A stretch of DNA of 64,000 bases. Source: VRUE01 sp040879985. Lineage in GTDB: Bacteria; Actinomycetota; Thermoleophilia; Solirubrobacterales; 70-9. The position numbers and the translations under genes were made by a program. The stretch is from positions 62,001 through 126,000 of the forward strand of contig JBBDJH010000006.1 of assembly GCA_040879985.1 (NCBI GenBank), in the 5' to 3' direction. Below, one piece after another: positions 23,343 through 31,954 of this stretch; position 1 is the first letter of the stretch; every line of letters starts with the position of its first letter. Below the pieces are notes generated by a model that saw nothing but the letters and a program-made list of their open reading frames with translations, was not told the DNA's origin and did no database searches.

Positions 23343-23478
23343 GATCCCATATCGTCGAAACTGCGCTTGCCCGCCCTCTGCGCGGGTAACTGCAGACCCG
23401 CCCCGCGACGGCGAGGGCCGTCGCTATACTTTTTGAAGTATTGAGCTCTGAACCTCAACTTACGGGAGACCGATACCA

Positions 23479-23805
23479 GTGACCGGCAAGCTCACCGACG
23501 TGACCGATGCCACCTTCAAAGCCGACGTCCTCGAGGCCGACGGCCCCGTGCTCGTCGACTTCTGGGCTCCCTGGTGCGGTCCCTGCCGCGTCGTCCATCC
23601 CGTCCTCGAGGAGATCGACGCCGAGCGCGAGAACCTGACGATCCTCAGCCTCAACGTCGATGAGAACCAGCAGACGGCGGCCCAGTACGAAGTCCTCTCG
23701 ATTCCGACGCTGCTGCTCTTCAAGGACGGCGCGATCGCGAAGAAAGTCGTCGGGGCGATGCCGAAGCGACGCCTCGAGGCCGAGCTCGAGCCGGCGCTCG
23801 CCTAG
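23479..23805 (+). CDS. trxA: Thioredoxin
   Basis: The 108-residue protein starts with GTG. It has the classical thioredoxin fold with the redox motif FWAPWCGPCRVVHPVLEE (residues ~28-45) and the cis-Pro in SIPTLLLFKDG (~74-84). It reduces cytoplasmic protein disulfides and is recycled by thioredoxin reductase. An SD-like GGGAG lies 12 bases before the GTG. Upstream, GCTATACT near 23423 is a candidate -10 element, preceded by a GCGACGGC/GCCGTCGC hairpin. The small tautomerase gene follows after 33 bases and may be co-transcribed. Confidence 0.95.
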   Translation: MTGKLTDVTDATFKADVLEADGPVLVDFWAPWCGPCRVVHPVLEEIDAERENLTILSLNVDENQQTAAQYEVLSIPTLLLFKDGAIAKKVVGAMPKRRLEAELEPALA

Positions 23806-23838
23806 AGCGCCGGGCCCGGAGCGAGCACAGGCTTACCG

Positions 23839-24015
23839 ATGCCGTTCGTCCACGTCCACTGGTACGAGGGCCGCTCCGACGAGCAGAAGGCCGAGGTCGC
23901 GAAGCGGATCGAGGCCGCCCTCGGCGAGGTCGCCGGCGTCCCCCCGGAGCACTGCTGGGTGAAGTTCTCCGACACGAAGAAATCCGACCTGATCATCGGC
24001 GAGCCGGAGAGCTGA
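23839..24015 (+). CDS. 4-oxalocrotonate tautomerase-family protein
   Basis: This 58-residue ORF from ATG reads MPFVHVHWYEGRSDEQKAEV at its start, with Pro directly after Met. Mature 4-OT enzymes use this N-terminal Pro as catalytic base. AKRIEAALGEVAGVPPEHCW follows with the family helix and turn, and the protein ends KKSDLIIGEPES. These enzymes tautomerise 2-hydroxymuconate or related enols and form hexamers. It lies 33 bases after trxA. Its 3' end overlaps the convergent ileS stop by 23 bases, so the last codons encode protein on both strands. Confidence 0.85.
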   Translation: MPFVHVHWYEGRSDEQKAEVAKRIEAALGEVAGVPPEHCWVKFSDTKKSDLIIGEPES

Positions 24016-27000
24016 TCACGATCGTCAGCTCGCGGCCGTCGAGCTTGGCGGTGGTTCCGCCGGTGGCGTCGTAGGCGATCGTGGTTGCGAGCACCTCGCC
24101 GGCGATGTAGTCCTCGTGGGCGCCGGCCGCGGCGAGCAGCTCCTTGTCGCCGCCGAGGCTGAGCTCGATCCGGTCGGTGATCTCCAGACCGGCCTGCTTG
24201 CGGGCGTTCTGGACCGCGTGGACGATCTCGCGGGCGAGGCCCTCACGGCGCAGCTCGTCGTCGAGCTCGAGCTGCAGGGCGACGGCGTGGCCGGCCTCGG
24301 CCTCGACCTCGTAGCCCTCCAGCGGCTGCAGCGAGAGGTTGACCTCCTCGGCGCCGAGCGCGTGCTCGTCGCCGTCGACATTGATCCCGACCTCGCCTCC
24401 CTCCGCCATCACCGCGGCGACGTGAACGGGGTCGAGCGCCTCGACCGCCGCGGCGACCTGGGGCATGCGCTTGCCGAAGCGGGGGCCGAGCGAGCGGTAG
24501 TTGGGCTTGACCGCGTAGCTGACCAGCTCGCCCTCCTCGCTGACGAAGTCGAGCTGCTTGACGTTGAGCTCGGCCTTGACCAGGCCGGCCCGGGCCGAGA
24601 TCGCCGCGCGCTCGGCGTCGCTGGCGACGATCACGGCGCGGCGCAGCGGCTGGCGCATCTTCAGCTTGGCCTGGGCGCGGGCGGCGCGGCCGAGCTCGAC
24701 GGTCAGGCGCACCGCCTCCATCGCCGTCTCCAGCTCCGGGTCGGCGAGCGCCGGGTCGGGCGCGGGGAAGTCGCGCAGGTGGACCGAGTCGGGCAGCTCG
24801 CCGAGGCTCTCGGCCTCGCCGCCGGCCAGGTTGAGGTGGATCTCGTCGGCGAGGAACGGGGTGAACGGCGCGAGCATCGCCGCCGTCTCCAGCAGGCAGT
24901 GGCGCAGCGTCGCGAAGGCCGCCCGGTCGCCCTCCCAGAAGCGCCGCCGCGAGAGCCGCACGTACCAGTTGGAGAGCTCCTCGACGAAGGCGGCGACCTC
25001 GCGCCCGGCCGCCGTGCAGTCGAACCCGTCCATCTGCTCCGTCACCGAGGCGATCGTCGCCTGCAACCGCGAGAGCACCCACCGGTCCAGGTCCTCCCCC
25101 ATGCTGCGCTGTTCCTTATCCCCGCTATCCGAGGAAAAGGAACAGCGGAAGCTGGTGGGGGGGTCGAAATCGTCCGGGGTCAGGTTCTCCGCGTTCGCGT
25201 AGAGCACCCAGAACGAGTAGGTGTTCCACAGCGTCAGCAGGAACTGGCGCACCGACTCGCCCACCGTCTCGACCGAGAAGCGGTAGCCCGACCAGGGCTG
25301 CTGCGCGGTCAGGTAGTACCAGCGGAAGGCGTCGGCGCCGTGGGTATCGATCACCTCCCAGGGCTCGACCACATTGCCCTTGCTCTTCGACATCTTCTGC
25401 CCCTCGGCGTCGAGGATCAGCCCGAGGCAGACGCAGTTGCGGTAGCTCGACTCGCCGAAAAGCAGGGTCGACTCGGCGAGCAGCGTGTAGAACCAGCCGC
25501 GGGTCTGGTCGATCGCCTCGCAGATGAAGTCGGCCGGGAAGCGCTCCGCGAACAGCTCCTCGTTCTCGAACGGGTAGTGGAACTGGGCGAAGGGCATCGC
25601 GCCGCTGTCGTACCAGGTGTCGATCACCGACTCGACGCGGCGCATCGCACCGCCGCACTCGCCGCACTCGACCGCGACCTCGTCGATGTAGGGGCGGTGC
25701 AGGTCGGCGGGCACTTCGCCCTTGGCGCGCTCGCGCAGCTCGGCCACCGAGCCGGCGCAGAAGCGGCCGTCGCAGCCCTCCGCCGCGCACTCCCAGATCG
25801 GCAGCGGCGTGCCCCAGAAGCGGTCGCGCGAGAGCGCCCAGTCGACGTTGTTCTCGAGCCACTTGCCGAAGCGGCCGTGCTTGATGTGCTCGGGGTGCCA
25901 GCCGATCCGCTCGTTGTTGGCGAGCAGGTCGTCGCGCGCCGCTGAGGTGGCGACGTACCAGCTCGACTTGGCGTAGTAGAGCAGCGCCGTGCCGCAGCGC
26001 CAGCAGTGCGGGTAAGCGTGCTCGTAGACCTGCTCACGGAAGAGCAGGCCGCGCCCGTCGAGGTCGTCGATCAGGGCGCGGGTGACCTCGGGGTCCTTGA
26101 CGAAGCGGCCGGCGAAGCCGCTGACGCGCGCGTCGAACCTGCCGTCCGGCCCGACCGGGTTGTGGAGGCTGGCGTGATCGGTCGGGTCGAAGATCCCGTT
26201 CTCCGCCGCGATCCGGTAGTCGTCCTCGCCGAAGGCCGGCGCGATGTGGACCAGGCCGGTGCCGTCCTCGGTGGTGACGAACTCGCCGACGACGACCGGC
26301 GACGACCCCTCCGGACGATCCTCGAGCCGGAAGACGGGGCCTTTGTAGCGGCGGCCGGCCAGCGCCGAGCCGGGCAGCCTGTCGACGACCTCGGCGCTCT
26401 CGCCAAGCACCGGCTCGACCAGCGCCTCGGCCAGGATCAGCGTCTCGTCGCCGAGCTTCGCCCTTACATAGGTGACATCCGGCGCCACCGCGACGGCGAC
26501 GTTGCCCGGCAGGGTCCAGGGCGTCGTCGTCCAGACCAGCAGCGACTCGCCGGCCTCGCCGCCGTCCTCCGTGAGCAGCGGGAAGCGCACATATATGGAC
26601 GGGTCGCTCACATCCTTGTAGCCGAGCGCGACCTCGTGCGAGGAGAGCGCCGTGCCGCACCGCGGGCAGTAGGGGACGACCTTGTGGCCCTCGTAGAGGC
26701 GCTCGTCGTCCCAGAGCCTGCGCAGCGACCACCAGACCGACTCGATGTAATCGTTCTCCAGGGTGACGTAGGGGTCGTCGAGGTCGATCCAGAAGCCGAT
26801 CCGCTCGGTCAGCCGGTTCCACTCCTCGACGTACTCGAAGACCGACTCGCGGCAGCGCTGGTTGAACTCGGCGATCCCGTACTCCTCGATCTCCTGCTTC
26901 GAGGCGATGCCGAGCTGCTTCTCGACCTCGAGCTCGACCGGCAGCCCGTGGCAGTCCCAACCCGCCTTGCGCGGCACGCGGTAGCCGCGCATCGTGCGGT

Positions 27001-27217
27001 AGCGCGGGTAGACGTCCTTGAAGACGCGCGAGAGGACGTGGTGGGAGCCGGGCTTGCCGTTCGCCGTCGGCGGCCCCTCGTAGAAGCTCCAGACCTCGCC
27101 CCCTTCGCGGTTGGCGAGCGAGCGGGCGAAGACGCCGCGCTCGCGCCAACGCTCGAGGATGCGCTCCTCCAGCGCGGGGAAGGACTGCTTGGGGTCGACG
27201 GGGCGGAAGCCGGGCAT
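23993..27217 (-). CDS. ileS: Isoleucyl-tRNA synthetase, type 2
   Basis: This 1074-residue class I synthetase joins isoleucine to tRNA-Ile. The HIGH region appears as PTANGKPGSHHVLSRVFKD (~50-68), the form found in eukaryote-like type 2 enzymes that are often mupirocin-tolerant. KMSKSKGNVVEPW lies at ~607-619. The editing domain includes TTPWTLPGNVAVAVAPDVTY. The tRNA-binding C-terminal half runs through SNWYVRLSRRRFWEGDRAAF. The length exceeds the ~930 residues of type 1 enzymes. No T-box leader fits in the short upstream gap. A 15-bp imperfect palindrome (25107-25147) is read in frame as part of SFRCSFSSDSGDKEQRSM. Confidence 0.96.
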   Translation of the reverse strand: MPGFRPVDPKQSFPALEERILERWRERGVFARSLANREGGEVWSFYEGPPTANGKPGSHHVLSRVFKDVYPRYRTMRGYRVPRKAGWDCHGLPVELEVEKQLGIASKQEIEEYGIAEFNQRCRESVFEYVEEWNRLTERIGFWIDLDDPYVTLENDYIESVWWSLRRLWDDERLYEGHKVVPYCPRCGTALSSHEVALGYKDVSDPSIYVRFPLLTEDGGEAGESLLVWTTTPWTLPGNVAVAVAPDVTYVRAKLGDETLILAEALVEPVLGESAEVVDRLPGSALAGRRYKGPVFRLEDRPEGSSPVVVGEFVTTEDGTGLVHIAPAFGEDDYRIAAENGIFDPTDHASLHNPVGPDGRFDARVSGFAGRFVKDPEVTRALIDDLDGRGLLFREQVYEHAYPHCWRCGTALLYYAKSSWYVATSAARDDLLANNERIGWHPEHIKHGRFGKWLENNVDWALSRDRFWGTPLPIWECAAEGCDGRFCAGSVAELRERAKGEVPADLHRPYIDEVAVECGECGGAMRRVESVIDTWYDSGAMPFAQFHYPFENEELFAERFPADFICEAIDQTRGWFYTLLAESTLLFGESSYRNCVCLGLILDAEGQKMSKSKGNVVEPWEVIDTHGADAFRWYYLTAQQPWSGYRFSVETVGESVRQFLLTLWNTYSFWVLYANAENLTPDDFDPPTSFRCSFSSDSGDKEQRSMGEDLDRWVLSRLQATIASVTEQMDGFDCTAAGREVAAFVEELSNWYVRLSRRRFWEGDRAAFATLRHCLLETAAMLAPFTPFLADEIHLNLAGGEAESLGELPDSVHLRDFPAPDPALADPELETAMEAVRLTVELGRAARAQAKLKMRQPLRRAVIVASDAERAAISARAGLVKAELNVKQLDFVSEEGELVSYAVKPNYRSLGPRFGKRMPQVAAAVEALDPVHVAAVMAEGGEVGINVDGDEHALGAEEVNLSLQPLEGYEVEAEAGHAVALQLELDDELRREGLAREIVHAVQNARKQAGLEITDRIELSLGGDKELLAAAGAHEDYIAGEVLATTIAYDATGGTTAKLDGRELTIVISSPARR
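25107..25147. repeat. Small palindrome within ileS
   Basis: Arms CGCTGTTCCTTATCC (25107-25121) and GGAAAAGGAACAGCG (25133-25147) pair over 15 positions with one mismatch around an 11-base loop. The segment is translated as a Ser/Lys-rich stretch just before the EDLDRWVLSRLQATI helix of the tRNA-binding domain. It is AT-richer than the surrounding gene and looks like a tolerated insertion. Confidence 0.6.
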
Positions 27218-27236
27218 GAACGCCTGATTCTAATAG

Positions 27237-27296
27237 CTGCGTAGATGTCAGGAGCACTCTGCGTATCTGTCAGGTAGACTCTGCGTATCGATCAGT
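27237..27296. repeat. Three tandem 22-bp repeats between ileS and the ATPase
   Basis: The units start at 27237, 27259 and 27281, exactly 22 bases apart. The 16-base core is CTGCGTAGATGTCAGG, CTGCGTATCTGTCAGG and CTGCGTATCGATCAGT. Spacers are AGCACT and TAGACT. They occupy the divergent promoter region and the third runs into the ATPase reading frame. The spacing, two helical turns, suits a cooperative DNA-binding protein; autoregulation of the ATPase gene is plausible. Confidence 0.8.
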
Positions 27297-28567
27297 CCCT
27301 TTACCAACGCAACATCGAGCCGAGCCTGCATGAGTCGCTGGCCGATACGCCCGTCGTGGCGATAACCGGGCCCCGCCAGAGCGGCAAGAGCACGCTCGCC
27401 GAAAAGGTCGCCGACGAAATCGGCGCTGAAAAGGCCAGCTTCGACGATGCCGAGCTCAGAGCCGCGGCAATCGCCGATCCGGCGGGGTTCATCGAGAGTG
27501 CAAGCCTGCCGCTCTTGATCGACGAGTTCCAGAAGGCCCCAGAGATCCTCGATGCGATCAAGGCCCGAGTCGATCGAGAGCGAAGAGGAGGTGCGCGGCC
27601 GGCCGGGCTCTTCCTGCTGACCGGGTCGGCCAACGTCTGGGCAACCCTGCGGATAGCCGAGTCGCTCGCCGGCCGTGCGGAGCGGATTCGGCTCTGGCCG
27701 CTGTCTCAGGGGGAGATCGCCGGCAGGCGCGAGACCTCTATCGAGGCTCTGTTCGGAGGCACTCCCCCCAGCACGCCCGAGGCTGAGGGTGGAAGAGCCG
27801 CGATATCCGAGCGGATCGTCCGCGGCGGCTACCCGGAGATGCTGGCGCGCCCCAGCCCACGCAGACGTGCCCGCTGGATTCAGTCCTACCTGGAGATGAT
27901 TTTGGAGCGAGACGCGCAGGATCTGGCCGGCCGGGCGCGACAACTCGACGAGCTTCCACGCCTGCTCAAGTTCGCCGCGGCCAGAATGTCGTCTCTGCTG
28001 GATCTGGCGGACCTCGGAGCGGCGGTTGAAATGAAGCGCGACTCGACCAGCAGATACCTCCGCCTGCTGGAGCTGATGTACCTCGTACAACGGGCACCCG
28101 CCTGGCGCCGGAACATCGGCCAGCGGTTGATCAAGGCAGCGAAGCTCAGGCTGCCCGACTCGGGGCTTGCAGCGCACCTGGCCGGCTACGACGCACGCCG
28201 GTTCGAGGACATCGAGGACCCGTTCAGCGGGGCTCTGTTCGAGAACTTCGTCGCAGGTGAGTTGACGAAGCAGGCGACCTGGGTCGAGCGGGAGGTTCGG
28301 CTGTACCACTTCCGGACGGCAGGGGGCCGGGAGGTGGACATCGTGCTCGAGGACTCCGCCGGCAACGTGATCGGGGTAGAGGCGAAGCTCAGCGCGACGC
28401 CACGTGAGAGCGACTTCAGCGGCCTGGCCCACTTGCGGGACAAGCTCGGCAGGAAGTTCAAGGCGGGGGTGCTCGTCAACACCGGCACCCAGACGCTTCC
28501 CTTTGGCGACCGGCTCTGGGTTGCTCCTGTGGCCTCGTTGTGGGACGGGGTCCCAGACCGCTACTAG
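27281..28567 (+). CDS. AAA-type ATPase with DUF4143 domain
   Basis: Walker A is AITGPRQSGKSTLAEKV and Walker B is LPLLIDEFQKAPEIL, followed by LLTGSANVW (sensor 1) and LAGRAERIRLWPLSQGEI. The C-terminal half is DUF4143, a PD-(D/E)XK-like fold with YHFRTAGGREVDIVLE and GVEAKLSAT. Family members begin ~25 residues before Walker A with a block like IEPSLHESLADTPVVAITG. That block is present here but lacks ATG, GTG or TTG. The frame opens after TAG at 27275, so a CTG at 27281 is the likely start; GTG at 27356 would cut into the first strand. Family function is unproven; some members look like mobile or addiction-type ATPases. Confidence 0.85.
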   Translation: MRIDQSLYQRNIEPSLHESLADTPVVAITGPRQSGKSTLAEKVADEIGAEKASFDDAELRAAAIADPAGFIESASLPLLIDEFQKAPEILDAIKARVDRERRGGARPAGLFLLTGSANVWATLRIAESLAGRAERIRLWPLSQGEIAGRRETSIEALFGGTPPSTPEAEGGRAAISERIVRGGYPEMLARPSPRRRARWIQSYLEMILERDAQDLAGRARQLDELPRLLKFAAARMSSLLDLADLGAAVEMKRDSTSRYLRLLELMYLVQRAPAWRRNIGQRLIKAAKLRLPDSGLAAHLAGYDARRFEDIEDPFSGALFENFVAGELTKQATWVEREVRLYHFRTAGGREVDIVLEDSAGNVIGVEAKLSATPRESDFSGLAHLRDKLGRKFKAGVLVNTGTQTLPFGDRLWVAPVASLWDGVPDRY

Positions 28568-28589
28568 GAGCGGGTAGCCTCCCCGCCGC

Positions 28590-29468
28590 ATGCCCCCCGT
28601 CTTCGACCTGAACGGCAAGGTGGCGCTGGTCACCGGCGGCGCCCGTGGGATCGGCTTCGAGGCCGCCCGCCAGCTGACCCTGCGCGGCGCCTCGGTCGCC
28701 GTCGTCGACCTCGATGCCGAGCAGTCGCGCGAGGCGGCCGAGCGGATCGGCGAGCGGGCGATCGGGATCGGCGCCGACGTCACCGACGAGGGCGCGATGC
28801 GCGCCGCCGTCGCCGCGACGGTCGAGCGCTTCGGCGGCCTCGACCTGGCGATCGCCAACGCCGGCATCGCCCAGTCGCAGGTGGCGACCGTGCGCGGCAT
28901 CGGCGGCGAGGAGTGGGAGCGCGTCTTCGAGGTCGACATGATGGGCGTCTGGCGCACCGTGCGCGCGGTGCTGCCGCAGATCGTCGAGCGCCAGGGACAC
29001 ATCGTCGTCACCGGCTCCATATACAGCTGGGCCAACGGCGTCCTCAACAGCCCCTACGCGGTCGCCAAGGCCGGGGTCGAGGCGCTCGGCCGCGGCCTGC
29101 GGGCCGAGCTGGTGCCGCTCGGCGCCAGCGCCGGCGTCGTCTACTACGGCTGGGTCGACACCGACCTGGTCCGCGGCGGCTTCGATCGCAAGCACTCCGA
29201 CCGGATGAAAGAGAACGTCCCCGCCTGGCTGCTCAAGCGGATCACGCCCGACGAGGCGGCGGCAGCGCTGATCCGCGGCATCGAAGCGCGGTCGCCGCGC
29301 ACCTTCGCGCCGAGGTGGTGGGCGATCCCCAGCTACCTGCGCGGCGTCCTCAACCCGCTGCTCGACCGCCGCTTCGACCGCGACGCGAAGATGCGCGAGA
29401 CGATCCGCGCGGTCGAGGCCGACGCCGACGAGCAGGGCGCCGCCGCGGTTTCGGCCGCCCCGCGTTAG
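28590..29468 (+). CDS. Short-chain dehydrogenase/reductase
   Basis: This is a 292-residue classical SDR. The NAD(P) motif is VALVTGGARGIGFEAARQL (~11-29) and Asp in VAVVDLDAE suggests NAD preference. ANAGIAQS is the NNAG-type motif. The catalytic Ser is in VTGSIYSWANG and the Tyr/Lys pair in YAVAKAGVEALGRGL (~153-167). A ~40-residue C-terminal extension follows, with two basic helices that could contact membrane or lipid. The substrate is unknown; it may be a fatty or steroid alcohol. It starts 22 bases after the ATPase gene and converges on the decarboxylase gene. Confidence 0.9.
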   Translation: MPPVFDLNGKVALVTGGARGIGFEAARQLTLRGASVAVVDLDAEQSREAAERIGERAIGIGADVTDEGAMRAAVAATVERFGGLDLAIANAGIAQSQVATVRGIGGEEWERVFEVDMMGVWRTVRAVLPQIVERQGHIVVTGSIYSWANGVLNSPYAVAKAGVEALGRGLRAELVPLGASAGVVYYGWVDTDLVRGGFDRKHSDRMKENVPAWLLKRITPDEAAAALIRGIEARSPRTFAPRWWAIPSYLRGVLNPLLDRRFDRDAKMRETIRAVEADADEQGAAAVSAAPR

Positions 29469-29478
29469 CCGCTCAGTT

Positions 29479-31077
29479 TTAGAAGAGCGACATCCCCGGC
29501 TGCACCGGGACTTCGACCAGCTCCGGCCGCGGCGAGGCGAACGCGGCGGCGAGCGCCTCGCGGACTTCGTCGCGGCTGCCGGCGACGCGGCTCGCGACGC
29601 CGTAGCCGGCCGCGACCGCGGCGACGTCGAGCGCCGGCAGGTCGAGGCCGGGAGCGCCGCTGACCGACTCGACCTCGGCGAACCACTTGAGGATCGCGTA
29701 CTCCGAGTTGCGCAGGACGAGGAAGGTGACGGGGGCCTCGTAGGCGACGGCGCTCCAGAAGGCGCTGACCGCGTACTGGACCGAGCCCTCGCCGATCACG
29801 CAGACGACCGGGCGGTCGGGCTGGGCGAGCTGCACGCCGACCGATGCGGCGAGGCCGAATCCGAGCCCGCCACCGGCGCTGAAGTAGTAGCTGCCGGGCC
29901 GCGAGAGGCGCAGCTGGTTGCGCAGCGCCAGGGTGCTGGAGGGCGACTCGAGCACGACGATGCCGTCCGCGGGGAAGACCTCGGCCAGGGCCGAGTGCAC
30001 GGTCGAGGAGTTGAGCGGCTGCTCGGCTGGGATCTCGCTCGGGCCGGGGTTCGGCTCGGGCGCCGGCCGCGTCGACTCCGGCACGGCCTCCAGCAGCGCC
30101 GCCAGGGTGAGGCCGACGTCGGCGACGATCGCGTAGCCCATCGGGGCGCGGGCTGCCTCGTCGGGGTCGCTGGTGATCGCGACCAGCGTCGCCCCGTCGG
30201 GAAGCAGGGGGCCGGGGATGTGCGGGTAGTAGGGGAAGACGGAGCTGCCGGCGACGAGGATCAGGTCGTGGCCCTCCAGCGTCTGCGCCAGCGGGCCGAT
30301 CGCCGGCGGCAGCACGCCGCGGAAGTTCGGGTGGCCCTCGGGGAAGCCGAGCTTGCCGCCGCCGGTGGCGGGGGTGGCCCAGACCGGCAGGCGCTGGCGC
30401 TCGGCCAGCCCGACGGCCGTCTCCCAACCACCGCCGGCGTCGATGTCGGGGCCGGCGACGAGGACCGGGTTGCTCGCCTCGTCGAGGTGCTTGGCGAGCC
30501 TGCGGACGGAGTCGGGGCCGGCGACGGCGCGGCCGTCGACGCCGCGTTTGACCGCCTCGCCGGCGGCGGCCTCGTCGACCTCGGCGTCCCAGTCGTCCAT
30601 CGGGATCGAGACGAAGACGGGACCGCGCGGCGGCAGCGAGGCGAGGTGGATGCCGTGGGCGAGCGCCAGCGGCACGTCCTCGGCGCGCGGCGGCTCGTAG
30701 GACCACTTGACCAGCGGGTGCGGCATGCGGATCGCGTCGCGGTTGGTCAGGTTCGCCTGCAGGGTGATCTGGGCGCGGGCCTGCTGGCCGGCGGTGATCA
30801 ACAGCGGCGAGTGGTTGGCCTGGGCGTTGAAGATCGCCCCCATCGCGTTGCCGACCCCGGGCGCCGTGTGCAGGTTGGCGATCGCCGGGCGGCCCGAGGC
30901 CTGCGCGAAGCCGTCGGCCATGCCGACCACGACCCCCTCCTGCAGCCCGAGCACATAGCGGAAGTCGCTGGGGAAATCGGCGAGCATCGGCAGCTCGGTC
31001 GAGCCGGGGTTGCCGAAGATAGTCGTCGTCCCCTGGGCACGGAAGAGTTCGAAGCTGGCCTCGCGCACGGTCTGCAT
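29479..31077 (-). CDS. Benzoylformate decarboxylase-like thiamine-diphosphate enzyme
   Basis: From ATG at 31077 there are 532 residues that match MdlC throughout. FGNPGSTELPMLADFPSDFR (active-site Ser), NLHTAPGVGNAMGAIFNAQA (His), TNRDAIRMPHPLVKWSYEPP and PGSYYFSAGGGLGFGLAASV are clear. The thiamine motif is GEGSVQYAVSAFWSAVAYEA with Glu where MdlC has Asp. The position of MdlC His281 is Tyr (VFPYYPHIPG), with a His two residues on. Benzoylformate decarboxylases turn 2-keto acids into aldehydes and CO2. The altered residues suggest another substrate, or a carboligase or oxalyl-type reaction. No mandelate operon is nearby. Confidence 0.87.
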   Translation of the reverse strand: MQTVREASFELFRAQGTTTIFGNPGSTELPMLADFPSDFRYVLGLQEGVVVGMADGFAQASGRPAIANLHTAPGVGNAMGAIFNAQANHSPLLITAGQQARAQITLQANLTNRDAIRMPHPLVKWSYEPPRAEDVPLALAHGIHLASLPPRGPVFVSIPMDDWDAEVDEAAAGEAVKRGVDGRAVAGPDSVRRLAKHLDEASNPVLVAGPDIDAGGGWETAVGLAERQRLPVWATPATGGGKLGFPEGHPNFRGVLPPAIGPLAQTLEGHDLILVAGSSVFPYYPHIPGPLLPDGATLVAITSDPDEAARAPMGYAIVADVGLTLAALLEAVPESTRPAPEPNPGPSEIPAEQPLNSSTVHSALAEVFPADGIVVLESPSSTLALRNQLRLSRPGSYYFSAGGGLGFGLAASVGVQLAQPDRPVVCVIGEGSVQYAVSAFWSAVAYEAPVTFLVLRNSEYAILKWFAEVESVSGAPGLDLPALDVAAVAAGYGVASRVAGSRDEVREALAAAFASPRPELVEVPVQPGMSLF

Positions 31078-31146
31078 CGCGTCGAGAACCCTACTGCGGG
31101 CTTGCACGCCTAAAGTCGCCCCGCCCGGGCGGTCGATGAGCGGTGC

Positions 31147-31935
31147 ATGGCAATGCTCCCCAAGCGCATTGGACTTTGTACGTGCTCTGGCACGTCAAAA
31201 GTCCTCTGCGGCGCTTGGCTCGCCGCCGCGATGCTCGTCTGCCTGCTGACGGCGCCCGCGCCCGCCAGCGCGGCTCCCCTGCCGACCCGCATCGCCTACG
31301 CACCGGGGCAGATCGTGCCGATCCCGGCGTCGATCCCGCATGAAGCGGGCGACATGGTCGACCGCCGCATCCTCCCCAACCTGCGCTGGATCGCAAAGCG
31401 CTTCCCGATCTACGTCACCGACGGCTACTCCGGCCGCCTGCCGGACGGCAGCGGTCACGCGGGCTGCAACGGCTGCCACACGACCGGTTCGGACCATCAC
31501 AACGGCCTCGCGGTCGACATCGTCCCGCTCAACGGCAGCGGGCGCTGCGATGGCGCCTGGCGCTCGATTACCCGCCTTGCCCGCTGGGCTGAGCCGCGCC
31601 AGAACCAGCCCCGTCCCCCCTTCCGCTGGGTCGGCTACGACGGCGACTCCGGCCACGGCTGCGGCCACCACCTGCACCTCTCCTGGGAACACGCCACCGT
31701 GCCCGAGTTCCGCCTCGCCGAATGGGTCGAAGTCTTCCCGGTGGGCAGGCGGGGGGTCGCCCAGAAGCCCAAGCCGCAACCGAAGCCAAAGCCGCAGGGT
31801 GTCCCGTCGGGGCTGAAGCCGCCGAAGGGGCCGCAGGGCGGCAGCGAACCCGGCGTCACCTACGAAAGCGGCCCGCGCGGCGGCGTCTCGTCGGCCGCCG
31901 GCAACTCCGGCGGCCTCTCGCCCCGCGGCGATTAG
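31147..31935 (+). CDS. Secreted M15-like (VanY/D,D-carboxypeptidase fold) protein
   Basis: This 262-residue protein has a signal peptide (LAAAMLVCLLTAPAPASA, ~25-42). The core carries DHHNGLAVDIVPLNG and GCGHHLHLSWEH, which fit the zinc-binding His-x6-Asp and His-x-His motifs of M15 peptidases acting on peptidoglycan stems. NGCHTTGS adds extra Cys that may form a disulfide. The C-terminal ~60 residues are a Lys-Pro repeat (PKPQPKPKPQG) and a Gly/Ser-rich tail, suited to wall spanning. It is followed 20 bases later by a lipoprotein. The role in cell-wall remodelling is inferred from the motifs. Confidence 0.72.
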   Translation: MAMLPKRIGLCTCSGTSKVLCGAWLAAAMLVCLLTAPAPASAAPLPTRIAYAPGQIVPIPASIPHEAGDMVDRRILPNLRWIAKRFPIYVTDGYSGRLPDGSGHAGCNGCHTTGSDHHNGLAVDIVPLNGSGRCDGAWRSITRLARWAEPRQNQPRPPFRWVGYDGDSGHGCGHHLHLSWEHATVPEFRLAEWVEVFPVGRRGVAQKPKPQPKPKPQGVPSGLKPPKGPQGGSEPGVTYESGPRGGVSSAAGNSGGLSPRGD

Positions 31936-31954
31936 GGCTTCGTAGGATGCGGCG

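Noticed and set aside
24116..25945. A 609-codon plus-strand frame opposite ileS
   Set aside because: IleS is unmistakable on the minus strand and the opposite translation has no motif.
27218..27296. T-box leader for ileS
   Set aside because: The gap is under 80 bases and lacks the T-box core sequence; the only structure there is the 22-bp repeat array.
27237..27296. CRISPR array
   Set aside because: The three repeats are 16 bases with 6-base spacers, far too short for CRISPR units, and no cas gene is in the window.
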